This document shows positions 33,472 through 41,584 of a stretch of 64,000 nt of DNA, one piece after another. Positions within the stretch are counted from its first letter, which is position 1, and each line of letters begins with the position of its first letter. The stretch spans positions 3,100,001 through 3,164,000 of the forward strand of contig NZ_CP090376.1 of assembly GCF_022836875.1 (NCBI RefSeq). The letters are read 5' to 3'. The DNA is from Flavobacterium enshiense (GTDB lineage Bacteria > Bacteroidota > Bacteroidia > Flavobacteriales > Flavobacteriaceae). The position numbers were made by a program, and so were the translations under genes. The notes beneath the pieces were generated by a model. That model was not told where the DNA came from. It worked only from the letters and a program-made list of their open reading frames with translations, and ran no database searches.

Positions 33472-34836
33472 ATGAAAAATATATTACTTTTAGTTTTATC
33501 CTTATTATCACCTATTGCAGTTATTGCCCAATGCTGGACTTCCATATCAGCCAAAAACGGACAATCCGCAGGGATAAAAAACGATGGCACATTATGGACA
33601 TGGGGATTTAATGGCCAAGGACAATTAGGAGACGGAACATCTGTAAACAAAAACATTCCCGTTTTGGTATCCGGACCAGCTGATTGGAAAATGATCTCTT
33701 CCGGCTATAATCATATGGTCGCATTAAAAAGCAATAACACATTATGGGCTTGGGGATGGAATCAATCCGGCCAGTTAGGTAATGGTACCAATACGTCAAG
33801 CTCTGTTCCAATACAAATAAGTTCAGAAACTAACTGGAAAACGGTTTCCGGAGGTGGAAGCCATAATTTAGCTTTAAAAAATGACGGAACATTATGGGCT
33901 TGGGGAGGCAATGTCTATGGTAATTTGGGAGATGGAACTACCGCTGATAAATTATATCCGACACAAATCGGCACAAATAATGATTGGTTATATATCTGCG
34001 CCGGCCATAACAATTCGTTTGCAATAAAAACAGACGGAACTCTTTGGGCTTGGGGTGATAATTCGCACGGCAAACTAGGCGATGGAACTGCCACTAACAG
34101 AGCAGTCCCCACTCAAATTGGCACCGACTCCAATTGGGCAAAAATAAGCGACGGATTCGGACATACTATAGCAATCAAACAAGACGGCACACTATGGGTT
34201 TGGGGCTGGAATGCCTACGGACAATTAGGGGATAATACCAATACCGACAAATTTTCCCCCATACAATTAGGCATAGATACGAACTGGTCAAACATTAACG
34301 CCGGAGGGTATCATTCCTTGGCTATAAAAACGGACGGAACCCTATGGGCTTGGGGATATAATAGTTTTGGACAATTGGGTAACGGTACCAATACCGGTGT
34401 CAAGTTCCCTATCCAGGTCGGAAGCGGAACCAATTGGCGTGACATAGCGCTCTCATTCCAACACAGTATCCTTATAAACACCAATGGCAATATGCGTTCT
34501 TGTGGGTATAACACAGACGGACGATTAGGCATTGGTACAAACCAGCATGTAAATATTCCAAAGGATGTCAATTGTCTTATTTTAAACAATGAAAATTTCG
34601 ACAAAACTGATCCGTTTTTTTTATACCCCAACCCGGTATCAGACAAATTATTCATTGTTAATACCGAAAACCGCATAATTGACAAGATGTCTTTACTTGA
34701 TGTAACGGGAAAAAAAATCAGGGAACTGGAGGTAAAAATTTCGGAAATTGACATGCAGGAATTAGAAAGCGGAATGTATTTCCTTCAGATTACGATCAAC
34801 GGTCTAAACCAAATGAAAAAAATCATAAAAAAATAA
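33472..34836 (+). CDS. Secreted RCC1-repeat protein with type IX secretion sorting domain
   Basis: 454 residues: signal peptide (1-19, ending VIAQ), about seven RCC1-like repeats of some 50 residues with the core GTLWAWGxNxxGQLGxGTxT, forming a seven-bladed propeller (about 25-365), then a T9SS type A C-terminal domain (about 382-454; LYPNPVSDKLFIV, LLDVTGKKI, LESGMYFLQI). It should be secreted across the outer membrane and anchored or released. The propeller probably binds a protein or glycan; no enzyme motif is visible. Confidence 0.92.
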   Translation: MKNILLLVLSLLSPIAVIAQCWTSISAKNGQSAGIKNDGTLWTWGFNGQGQLGDGTSVNKNIPVLVSGPADWKMISSGYNHMVALKSNNTLWAWGWNQSGQLGNGTNTSSSVPIQISSETNWKTVSGGGSHNLALKNDGTLWAWGGNVYGNLGDGTTADKLYPTQIGTNNDWLYICAGHNNSFAIKTDGTLWAWGDNSHGKLGDGTATNRAVPTQIGTDSNWAKISDGFGHTIAIKQDGTLWVWGWNAYGQLGDNTNTDKFSPIQLGIDTNWSNINAGGYHSLAIKTDGTLWAWGYNSFGQLGNGTNTGVKFPIQVGSGTNWRDIALSFQHSILINTNGNMRSCGYNTDGRLGIGTNQHVNIPKDVNCLILNNENFDKTDPFFLYPNPVSDKLFIVNTENRIIDKMSLLDVTGKKIRELEVKISEIDMQELESGMYFLQITINGLNQMKKIIKK

Positions 34837-34856
34837 CTCCCTATTTAAAAAATCCG

Positions 34857-35345
34857 ATGCAACAGGCAAGACAAATTTCTTTATTTATTGCGATCATTTG
34901 TTGGGCTGTAATTTTAGGCGGACTAACCTACTCTCATATTGTTTATTATCCTAATTATCTTTCACATTTACCAGAATCAACATTTCTGATTAACGACAAA
35001 TACGGGTTGGAAGAAGATAAATTCTGGTTAATCGTTCATCCGTTGATAATTATATCTACTGCAGCTGCATTTATAATGAATTGGAAAATAACTGAAAGAC
35101 GCAAATACTTCCTGATAACAATTCATATTTATGTTTTGTCCATGGTAGTAACCGCAACCTACTTCTATCCTGAAGTAATTGAATTTTCCCAAAGTCATCT
35201 TTCAAACACTATATCTCCAAAAGAATGGCGTAAAAGAGGTCATATTTGGCTAATTTTCAGTTCAATAAGATTGTTTTTTGTATATATAGCCTTTGCTTCG
35301 CTTCTTATTGCTCTTACCAGGAAAAAAACAAAGAATAAAATATGA
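34857..35345 (+). CDS. Four-helix membrane protein, unknown
   Basis: 162 residues with four hydrophobic segments (about 8-27, 56-74, 84-103 and 130-152) and no motif I recognise. The HP at the start of the second helix and the long polar loop between helices 1 and 2 are reminiscent of small DUF1772-like membrane proteins, but the match is weak. It follows the RCC1 gene by 20 bases on the same strand. Confidence 0.65.
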   Translation: MQQARQISLFIAIICWAVILGGLTYSHIVYYPNYLSHLPESTFLINDKYGLEEDKFWLIVHPLIIISTAAAFIMNWKITERRKYFLITIHIYVLSMVVTATYFYPEVIEFSQSHLSNTISPKEWRKRGHIWLIFSSIRLFFVYIAFASLLIALTRKKTKNKI

Positions 35346-35518
35346 AACCGAAACATCGTCTAATATAGTTTTCAGAATAAGTACGATTAGTTCTATAATT
35401 AAAAACCTCAACAAAAAAATTCTGAAATATTTAACCGAAAGTTATTTACTCACTCATTTCGTAAAAAAACACATTCTATTTTTTTCTACTTTTACAGTAA
35501 TAAACAAATCATAAAACC

Positions 35519-36889
35519 ATGTCAGAAACCCTTTTAGTAACAGCCGCATTTTGTATTGCCTTAGGAATAGGTATTTTCATTGGAAAACTCTTGTTTTCAG
35601 CCAAATCACAATCGGAAAAATCAGGGTTGGAGGAACGTATCAATGGCCTGATGAGCCAGATTGAACAGGCAAAAGACCAATTCCAGAACGAACGCAACAG
35701 TTTCGAAAAACAACTTCAGCAGTTAAATACCGAAAAAGAAAACATCCGTTGCGAAAAAGAAGCCATTGCCATTCAACTATCCAAAAAGGAAGTCGATTTC
35801 GAAAACCTATGGGAACGCAATAAAGAACAGAAAGAAGAAGTAAATCGCTTACAGGAAAAATTCACTAAAGAATTTGAAAACCTGGCCAATAAAATATTGG
35901 AAGAAAAGACAAATAAGTTTACCGAGCAAAACAAGGAGAACCTTAAAAACATTCTTTCCCCGCTTCAGGACAAAATTCAGTTATTTGAAAAGAAAGTAGA
36001 AGACACCCACAAAGAAAGCATTGACTATCATGCCGCATTACGCCAGCAAATTTTGGGGCTGCGCGAAATGAACGAACAAATGAGCAAAGAAACCCTAAAT
36101 CTTACAAAAGCTTTGAAAGGAGACAGTAAAATGCAGGGTAACTGGGGCGAATTAATTTTAGAGCGCGTACTTGAAAAGTCAGGTTTGGAAAAAGGCAGGG
36201 AATATGAAGTACAGCAAAGCTTTGTAACCGAAGATGGTTCACGTGTTCAGCCCGATGTGGTGATTAATCTACCAGACGGTAAAAAAATGATCGTGGATTC
36301 CAAAGTATCATTAACGGCTTACGAACGATACATTAATGAGGAAGATGAAGAAACAAAAGCATCTTTTTTGAAAGAACACGTTAATTCCATCAAGCGCCAT
36401 GTAGAGCAATTAAGTGGAAAGAATTATCAGGATTTATATCAGATAGAAAGTCCGGATTTCGTATTGCTATTCATTCCGATGGAACCAGCTTTTGCTTTAG
36501 CCTTAAACGAAGACAGTTCAATTTATACCAAAGCGTTTGAGAAGAATATCGTAATTGTAACTCCGTCGACGCTTCTGGCTACCCTCAGAACTATTGACAG
36601 TATGTGGACGAACCAGAAACAACAGGAGAATGCTTATGAAATTGCGCGCCAGGCAGGTGCTTTATATGATAAATTTGAAGGCTTTATATCTGATTTGATT
36701 AAAATCGGAAAGAAAATGGACGAAGCCAAGAGCGAATACGGTAACGCAATGAACAAACTTGTCGATGGAAAAGGCAATCTTGTTACCAGCGTGGAAAAAC
36801 TCAAAAAAATGGGAGCCAAGGCCAAAAAAGCATTACCGGAAAGTCTACTGATTCGTGCTTTTGAAAAAGAACAAAACATCGAAAATTAA
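35519..36889 (+). CDS. rmuC: DNA recombination protein RmuC
   Basis: 456 residues: one N-terminal membrane anchor (about 4-22), a long coiled coil (about 38-165, rich in E, K and Q), then the RmuC nuclease-like domain (about 195-420), with GNWGELILERVLEKSGLEKG, VQPDVVINLPDGKKMIVDSK and FIPMEPAFALAL. RmuC limits inversions at short inverted repeats in E. coli. It starts an operon-like run with two small genes. Confidence 0.95.
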   Translation: MSETLLVTAAFCIALGIGIFIGKLLFSAKSQSEKSGLEERINGLMSQIEQAKDQFQNERNSFEKQLQQLNTEKENIRCEKEAIAIQLSKKEVDFENLWERNKEQKEEVNRLQEKFTKEFENLANKILEEKTNKFTEQNKENLKNILSPLQDKIQLFEKKVEDTHKESIDYHAALRQQILGLREMNEQMSKETLNLTKALKGDSKMQGNWGELILERVLEKSGLEKGREYEVQQSFVTEDGSRVQPDVVINLPDGKKMIVDSKVSLTAYERYINEEDEETKASFLKEHVNSIKRHVEQLSGKNYQDLYQIESPDFVLLFIPMEPAFALALNEDSSIYTKAFEKNIVIVTPSTLLATLRTIDSMWTNQKQQENAYEIARQAGALYDKFEGFISDLIKIGKKMDEAKSEYGNAMNKLVDGKGNLVTSVEKLKKMGAKAKKALPESLLIRAFEKEQNIEN

Positions 36890-36895
36890 GCTGTC

Positions 36896-37261
36896 ATGAG
36901 AAAATACATTTTGTACGCAATCGCTGCTTTCCTAGTGATTTTATCGGGTTATTTCGCTTTTATCTATTACATACCTTTCAGTGAAGGTGTAAGAGCCGGC
37001 GAGCTTATTAAAATTAGCAGAAAAGGTGTCATCATGAAAACGTGGGAAGGCGAAATCAGCCAAGGTATTTCCGGGGCACAAATATTCGCTTTTTCAGTTT
37101 TAGACAAAGACGCGAAAGTAATTGAGGATTTACAAACCTACCAAGGCAAATATGTAAAGATAACCTATGTGGAACGCTATAAAACGTTCCCATGGTGGGG
37201 TGATACAAAATATTTTGTTACCGATGTAAAACAGGAGGCTACTCCGCATTTCAGGAACTAA
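36896..37261 (+). CDS. Small membrane-anchored protein, unknown
   Basis: 121 residues: one N-terminal transmembrane segment (about 5-26), then a soluble beta-rich part with GELIKISRKGVIMKTWEGE and YVKITYVERYKTFPWWGDTK. Homologues are common in Bacteroidota and are sometimes labelled 6-phosphogluconate dehydrogenase by automatic transfer, which this length and sequence do not support. It lies six bases after rmuC and four before the thioesterase gene. Confidence 0.75.
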   Translation: MRKYILYAIAAFLVILSGYFAFIYYIPFSEGVRAGELIKISRKGVIMKTWEGEISQGISGAQIFAFSVLDKDAKVIEDLQTYQGKYVKITYVERYKTFPWWGDTKYFVTDVKQEATPHFRN

Positions 37262-37265
37262 TCGA

Positions 37266-37817
37266 ATGGAAAACTTCAAAAAGGTAAGCGATTCTAAAAT
37301 TACTCTGTCCCAACTGATGCTGCCCTCCCACTCCAACTTCAGCGGGAAAATACATGGCGGCTACATTTTATCACTAATGGACCAGATAGCTTTTGCATGT
37401 GCTTCAAAATATTCCGAAAAATACTGTGTCACCGCTTCGGTTGATACGGTAGACTTTTTAAATCCAATTGAAGTGGGCGAACTTGTTACACTTAAATCGT
37501 CTGTAAATTATGTAGGAAGAACCTCAATGGTTGTCGGTATTCGGATAACTTCACAAAATATCCTGACCGGAAAAGTAAAGCATTGTAACTCATCCTATTT
37601 CACCATGGTGGCCAAAGATGAAAACGGTAACTCAACACCTGTGCCAGGATTGATTTTATCAAACCTTGAAGAAGTAAGGCGTTTTTATGACGCCGTAAGA
37701 CGAATAAACAGTAAAAAAGAACATCAGATTAAAGATGGAACTTTCGATTTCTCCTCAAAAGAGGCGTTAAAAAACCTACAGAACTTTAATGTTGTATTAA
37801 AAATAAATCCACAATAA
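37266..37817 (+). CDS. Acyl-CoA thioesterase (hotdog fold)
   Basis: 183 residues. The hotdog helix with HSNFSGKIHGGYILSLMDQ (about 21-39) contains the acidic residue and glycine pair of YciA/BACH-type thioesterases, and YVGRTSMVVGI is the matching strand. These hydrolyse acyl-CoA esters. The C-terminal 45 residues extend beyond the usual single domain. Third gene after rmuC, ended by a strong terminator at 37861. Confidence 0.87.
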   Translation: MENFKKVSDSKITLSQLMLPSHSNFSGKIHGGYILSLMDQIAFACASKYSEKYCVTASVDTVDFLNPIEVGELVTLKSSVNYVGRTSMVVGIRITSQNILTGKVKHCNSSYFTMVAKDENGNSTPVPGLILSNLEEVRRFYDAVRRINSKKEHQIKDGTFDFSSKEALKNLQNFNVVLKINPQ

Positions 37818-37860
37818 AACAAGTTAAAAAATAACACTTACACATAAAAAACTAACCAAT

Positions 37861-37894
37861 AAAAAAGTCCCTAATGAACAGGGACTTTTTTATA
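37861..37894. terminator. Bidirectional terminator
   Basis: AAAAAAGTCCCT (37861-37872) pairs perfectly with AGGGACTTTTTT (37880-37891). It ends the thioesterase transcript and the convergent DUF5777 operon. Confidence 0.9.
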
Positions 37895-37911
37895 TCTTAC
37901 ATGAAAAACAT

Positions 37912-38790
37912 CTAAAATACACGCAGTAAATTAAATCCAAAGCATATTTCGCCTTTTGACCAATCACCCGATGTCTGACCTAAGAAACCGGTTTCATGCA
38001 TCGCTCTTGAGTTTGTAAAATGCATTTGAAAAACATGTCCGCCGGTTTCCAAATCCACACCTATGGCAAGCGGATTTCTGTATATTGATTCGGACGCACG
38101 GTTCAAATGAGCGGCATAATCAATGTTTACAGACCAGCGTTTGGTTAATTTATACCTCCCTCCCATACCTATTGCAAATTGGCTGTTGTTCTGAGGATTA
38201 GGCAAAATAGGTTCTCCGTTTTCATCTAAAATATCGCGAATAGTATTTTCATGAAAATAGGTAGGCACCAATTCCAAAGACAATTGATCATTGAATTTGC
38301 GCGAAACCAATAATTGGGTAACATAACTCAATCGATTGGCAAATTCCATTTCCGGATAGTCTTCTTCCTTCATTTCCGCATTGATTGCAATACTGTTGAA
38401 TCCAGCCAAAGCAACCGGGAACCCATCTTTTTCCTGATCTTTTATTTTATACTTAGCCCCTAAATCAATTGTCTCCTGAAAACCACTCCTCGCAACGTGA
38501 ATCGTCATCCATGAGGCCAGTCCGTATACGAATTTAAGTTGTGTATTAGCATTATCCAATCCAAAGAAATCATCGAAACCGTTCTTCATATAATCGAATC
38601 GGTGCGCGACGATAAAATACAAATCGCCTCTTGCAGCCAATTTTGTAGATTCAAGATTGACAATTTTGAGTCCTTTAAAGGCAGATTCGACTTGGGTATC
38701 GACTTTTGCGGTATCTATCTCGGAAAGAAGATCATCCTGAGAAAACACACTTAATGGAAATACTAAAAGAAGCAGTAAAAGTTTTTTCAT
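37912..38790 (-). CDS. DUF5777 outer-membrane beta-barrel protein
   Basis: 292 residues: signal peptide (1-17, ending VFSQ), then alternating strands of a predicted outer-membrane barrel finishing in ICFGFNLLRVF with a terminal phenylalanine. The family-typical start of the barrel is RGDLYFIVAHRFDYMKNG, with FFGLDNANTQLKF and GLASWMTIHVARS following. DUF5777 proteins have no known function. It is the last gene of the operon OB-fold, ankyrin, DOMON-like, DUF5777, three bases after the DOMON-like gene. Confidence 0.87.
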   Translation of the reverse strand: MKKLLLLLLVFPLSVFSQDDLLSEIDTAKVDTQVESAFKGLKIVNLESTKLAARGDLYFIVAHRFDYMKNGFDDFFGLDNANTQLKFVYGLASWMTIHVARSGFQETIDLGAKYKIKDQEKDGFPVALAGFNSIAINAEMKEEDYPEMEFANRLSYVTQLLVSRKFNDQLSLELVPTYFHENTIRDILDENGEPILPNPQNNSQFAIGMGGRYKLTKRWSVNIDYAAHLNRASESIYRNPLAIGVDLETGGHVFQMHFTNSRAMHETGFLGQTSGDWSKGEICFGFNLLRVF

Positions 38791-38793
38791 ATA

Positions 38794-39564
38794 TTAATAA
38801 ATTACCAACGTTTTTGTTCCTTCCCCTTTTTCTGTTTTTATTTTCATCAGATAGGAACCGCAGTTCAGTCCGGTAACATCTACTTTATTGTTTTCCAAAG
38901 TTACTTTCACCTCTTTTACTTTTCTTCCCTGGACGTCATAAATCAAAATATCTGCTTCAAAAACCGCATCCTGCAATTCAATTTTCACAAAATCATGGGC
39001 AGGGTTTGGATAAACTTTAAAACGCTCTAAATCAAAGCCATCTATAGCCAGATTTGAAACGGTACTCCCACAATTTCCAAAGCCATGAAATACAATCATT
39101 AAATCCTCTCCGCGTGCATAAGTCAAATCTAAAGGTTGTGCTGCCAATGGAAAGGTGTAATCCGTTGATTCAGCCGCTACTCTACTCCTGGTGGCCGACA
39201 CGGTTCTAACGCCGGAACTCACCGTATTCGAAGTTACAGTCCAGTTTTGAGTATCAAGAGGTGGCTCTGCTTGACCATTAAAACTTCGGTCCGTCATATT
39301 TGTTCCGTTAAAAATAAGCACATCACTACCTAAATTATTCATTTGATTAGGACCGGTGACATTAAAAGCAATACCTAACCATCTGTTTGAAGGACCAATC
39401 AACGTTACAGTCACCGTTGTGCTTGTAACATCCACCTTCCCCGAATAAGCCAAACTTGGGCCTCCTCCAAAAAATGTGACGATACCCGTAGAATAAGTTG
39501 TTTGAGCCCATAATCCTGTAACTGCAAACAATAGCCCAAAAACTGAAAATGTAATTTTTCCCAT
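38794..39564 (-). CDS. Secreted DOMON-like protein with type IX secretion sorting domain
   Basis: 256 residues: signal peptide (1-20, ending LWAQ), a beta-sandwich resembling DOMON domains (about 25-165; RWLGIAFN, SDVLIFN, DLMIVFHGFG), and a T9SS type A C-terminal domain (about 182-256; FKVYPNPAHDFVKIEL, LNCGSYLMKI). DOMON domains bind haem or sugars; the methionine and histidine needed for haem are plausible (GPNQMNN, FHGFGNCG) but not certain. It overlaps nothing and sits four bases after the ankyrin gene. Confidence 0.8.
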   Translation of the reverse strand: MGKITFSVFGLLFAVTGLWAQTTYSTGIVTFFGGGPSLAYSGKVDVTSTTVTVTLIGPSNRWLGIAFNVTGPNQMNNLGSDVLIFNGTNMTDRSFNGQAEPPLDTQNWTVTSNTVSSGVRTVSATRSRVAAESTDYTFPLAAQPLDLTYARGEDLMIVFHGFGNCGSTVSNLAIDGFDLERFKVYPNPAHDFVKIELQDAVFEADILIYDVQGRKVKEVKVTLENNKVDVTGLNCGSYLMKIKTEKGEGTKTLVIY

Positions 39565-39568
39565 AATT

Positions 39569-40087
39569 CTATTCTTTTAAGAGATTCATCATTTTTTCGT
39601 CATTGTTCATTTTAGCATAATCCATTGCCGATTTTCCACGTATGTCTTTTATAGCTATATCAGCTTTTGCCTTAACGAGCATAGCGGCTATATCATAATT
39701 TTTAAAGATTACTGCATAGATAAGTGCCGTATTACCGCTTTGATCTGCAATATTTGTATCAACTTTGTGTTCCAAAAGAACTTTCACGATTTCTAGATTC
39801 CCTTTAACAACTGCCGACATTAAGGGCGATCCGTAATTACTTGTACCGTTTATATCCGCCCCGTTTTCAATCAGAAACCTTGCCACTTCATTATTACCTC
39901 TGTATGTTGCCAAGACCAAAAGACTATAGCCGTGGTTGTTAACCGAGTTAATATCAGCCGGGGTTTTCTCAATTAGACTTTTCATTTCTGCAACAGTTCC
40001 TTTACGGGCAACATCGAAAATGTCTGCCTGGGAAAAACCTAGTTGACAGAAAAGAAAAAAAATACAGTTCGCTACAACTTTCCCCAT
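39569..40087 (-). CDS. Exported ankyrin-repeat protein
   Basis: 172 residues with a signal peptide (1-20, ending FSQA) and four to five ankyrin repeats (about 30-165), such as VNNHGYSLLVLATYRGNNEV and DQSGNTALIYAVIFKNYDI. Exported ankyrin proteins in bacteria often protect periplasmic enzymes; AnkB supports catalase in Pseudomonas. Here it is flanked by an OB-fold gene (one base upstream) and the DOMON-like gene, so it is likely a scaffold of the same system. Confidence 0.87.
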   Translation of the reverse strand: MGKVVANCIFFLFCQLGFSQADIFDVARKGTVAEMKSLIEKTPADINSVNNHGYSLLVLATYRGNNEVARFLIENGADINGTSNYGSPLMSAVVKGNLEIVKVLLEHKVDTNIADQSGNTALIYAVIFKNYDIAAMLVKAKADIAIKDIRGKSAMDYAKMNNDEKMMNLLKE

Positions 40088-40088
40088 A

Positions 40089-40484
40089 CTATTCGGTTAC
40101 AAAAACACACTGATCCATTTTCATTTCATCGAGCAAATCGTCATACCCCATAAAACGGCCTTTGATTTTTACCTTAGACTGCAGTTTAATTTCTTGAGGC
40201 AATTTATCTTTAAAAACAGCAAACATTTTTTCATCAATAACCAATGAGTTTCCTTCGACATCCATACTGGAAATAGTTCCGGTTACATCAATAGTCTTAT
40301 CGTCGTATTTTGCACTTGCCTTTGTCTGATCAGCTTTAAATTCGTTGTAAATTTCATCGGCAGTAACCGTAAAGCTACCTTTTTCAGAGGCGATATCGCG
40401 GTGGGATTTATACACATAAGAATAAACCAAATAACCTGCAACTAAGACTAAGATCAAAAATATTATAATTCTATTTTTTTTCAT
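40089..40484 (-). CDS. OB-fold (tRNA_anti-like) membrane-anchored protein
   Basis: 131 residues: an N-terminal transmembrane anchor (about 5-25) and an OB-fold of the tRNA_anti-like family (about 40-131; TADEIYNEFKADQTKASAKY, IDVTGTISSM, KVKIKGRFMGYDD). In the periplasm such folds bind peptides or small ligands rather than tRNA. First gene of the minus-strand four-gene operon. Confidence 0.85.
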   Translation of the reverse strand: MKKNRIIIFLILVLVAGYLVYSYVYKSHRDIASEKGSFTVTADEIYNEFKADQTKASAKYDDKTIDVTGTISSMDVEGNSLVIDEKMFAVFKDKLPQEIKLQSKVKIKGRFMGYDDLLDEMKMDQCVFVTE

Positions 40485-40503
40485 ATTACCTGACAGTTTC
40501 TTA

Positions 40504-40536
40504 CAAATTTAACTAAAATATTTTCTACTTTAACAA
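40504..40536 (-). promoter_or_regulatory. Probable promoter of the OB-fold/DUF5777 operon
   Basis: On the minus strand TTG (40534-40536), a 22-base spacer, then TAAATTTG (40504-40511), matching TAnnTTTG and ending about 20 bases before the OB-fold gene. Confidence 0.55.
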
Positions 40537-40576
40537 TAAAAATCATAACTTTAAAAATAAAATTCAACACATAAAA

Positions 40577-40933
40577 ATGAATATATCAAAAAGTATTGTA
40601 TTGGGTATTTTTGCAGCAGCATCATTAAGTTGTACAAACGACTCAGAGTCCGATTTGATTGACAATAATACCGGCGAGGTAACATATAACGGCACCGTAA
40701 AGTCAATAATCACACAGAACTGTATCAATTGTCATTCGCAGCCTCCTCAAAACGATGCACCAATGTCACTAATCACTTATGATGACGTAAAGAATGCCGT
40801 TTTAACCCGTGGATTAATTGCCCGAATATCGAGTAACGACCCGGCATTTTGGATGCCACGCGATGGACAACGACTACCACAGTCGCAAATTAATCAGATA
40901 ATAGCCTGGAAAGACGCAAATTTCCCTGAATAA
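40577..40933 (+). CDS. c-type cytochrome lipoprotein
   Basis: 118 residues: lipoprotein signal with AASLSC at about residues 14-19, an acidic linker, then a small domain with one haem c attachment motif CINCH (about 54-58) and a likely distal methionine in FWMPRDG. It resembles the single-haem planctomycete-type cytochrome lipoproteins common in Bacteroidota. It starts 92 bases from the divergent OB-fold gene and precedes a YceI gene by seven bases, so it is part of the same locus. Confidence 0.88.
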   Translation: MNISKSIVLGIFAAASLSCTNDSESDLIDNNTGEVTYNGTVKSIITQNCINCHSQPPQNDAPMSLITYDDVKNAVLTRGLIARISSNDPAFWMPRDGQRLPQSQINQIIAWKDANFPE

Positions 40934-40940
40934 GAACACC

Positions 40941-41483
40941 ATGAACACGAAATTATTTTTAGCAATCCTTCTCTCAGTTTCATTTTTAGGGTTCTCCCAA
41001 TCCAAAAAAATGACAAAAACCGGAGATGTGAAATTTGAAGCCTCCGTACCTTCTTTCGAAGAGGTAAAAGCTCAAAATACAACAACAACCGTTGTATTAA
41101 ACACCGATAACGGCGAAATCGCGGCCCTGGCCCTAATGAAGGGATTCAGGTTTAAAGTCGCATTAATGGAAGAACATTTCAATGAAAACTACATTGAAAG
41201 CAACAAATATCCAAAAGCGACATTTAAAGGCAAAATCGACAATTTCGACATGTCTAAATTATCCGAAGAGGAAAAAGAGTTTACCATTAAAGGCACGTTG
41301 GAACTACACGGAAAATCAAAAAAAATATCGGCTCCGGCAAAAATCAAAAAATCGGGCGACTCAATCTACCTGACTTCGGCCTTCTCAGTAAACTCGGACG
41401 ATTTCGCTATTGAAATACCTGCCATAGTAAGCAAAAAAGTTTCCAAAAAAGTAAACATCGACGTCGACTGCGTTCTCAAATAA
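40941..41483 (+). CDS. YceI-family periplasmic protein
   Basis: 180 residues: signal peptide (1-19, ending GFSQ), then a YceI lipocalin-like barrel recognised from VKFEASVPSFEEVKAQN, YIESNKYPKATFKGKI and FTIKGTLELHGKSKKI. Relatives bind polyisoprenoids such as quinone precursors in the periplasm. Co-transcription with a cytochrome lipoprotein is a recurrent arrangement in Bacteroidota and suggests a redox function. Confidence 0.92.
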   Translation: MNTKLFLAILLSVSFLGFSQSKKMTKTGDVKFEASVPSFEEVKAQNTTTTVVLNTDNGEIAALALMKGFRFKVALMEEHFNENYIESNKYPKATFKGKIDNFDMSKLSEEEKEFTIKGTLELHGKSKKISAPAKIKKSGDSIYLTSAFSVNSDDFAIEIPAIVSKKVSKKVNIDVDCVLK

Positions 41484-41505
41484 AAACAATCAATTAGTTA
41501 GTTAT

Positions 41506-41543
41506 AAAAAAACGCTCTATGAAAAACATAGGGCGTTTTTTTA
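41506..41543 (+). terminator. Terminator after YceI
   Basis: AACGCTCTATG and CATAGGGCGTT form a long stem (one T-G) around AAAAA, followed by seven T. Confidence 0.88.
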
Positions 41544-41584
41544 TAACAATTATTACATTATATTCGCGTTAAAATTATATTAAT

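Noticed and set aside
36896-37261. Annotation as 6-phosphogluconate dehydrogenase
   Set aside because: The protein has 121 residues, a membrane anchor and none of the NADP-binding or catalytic motifs; the name comes from transfer of a database label.
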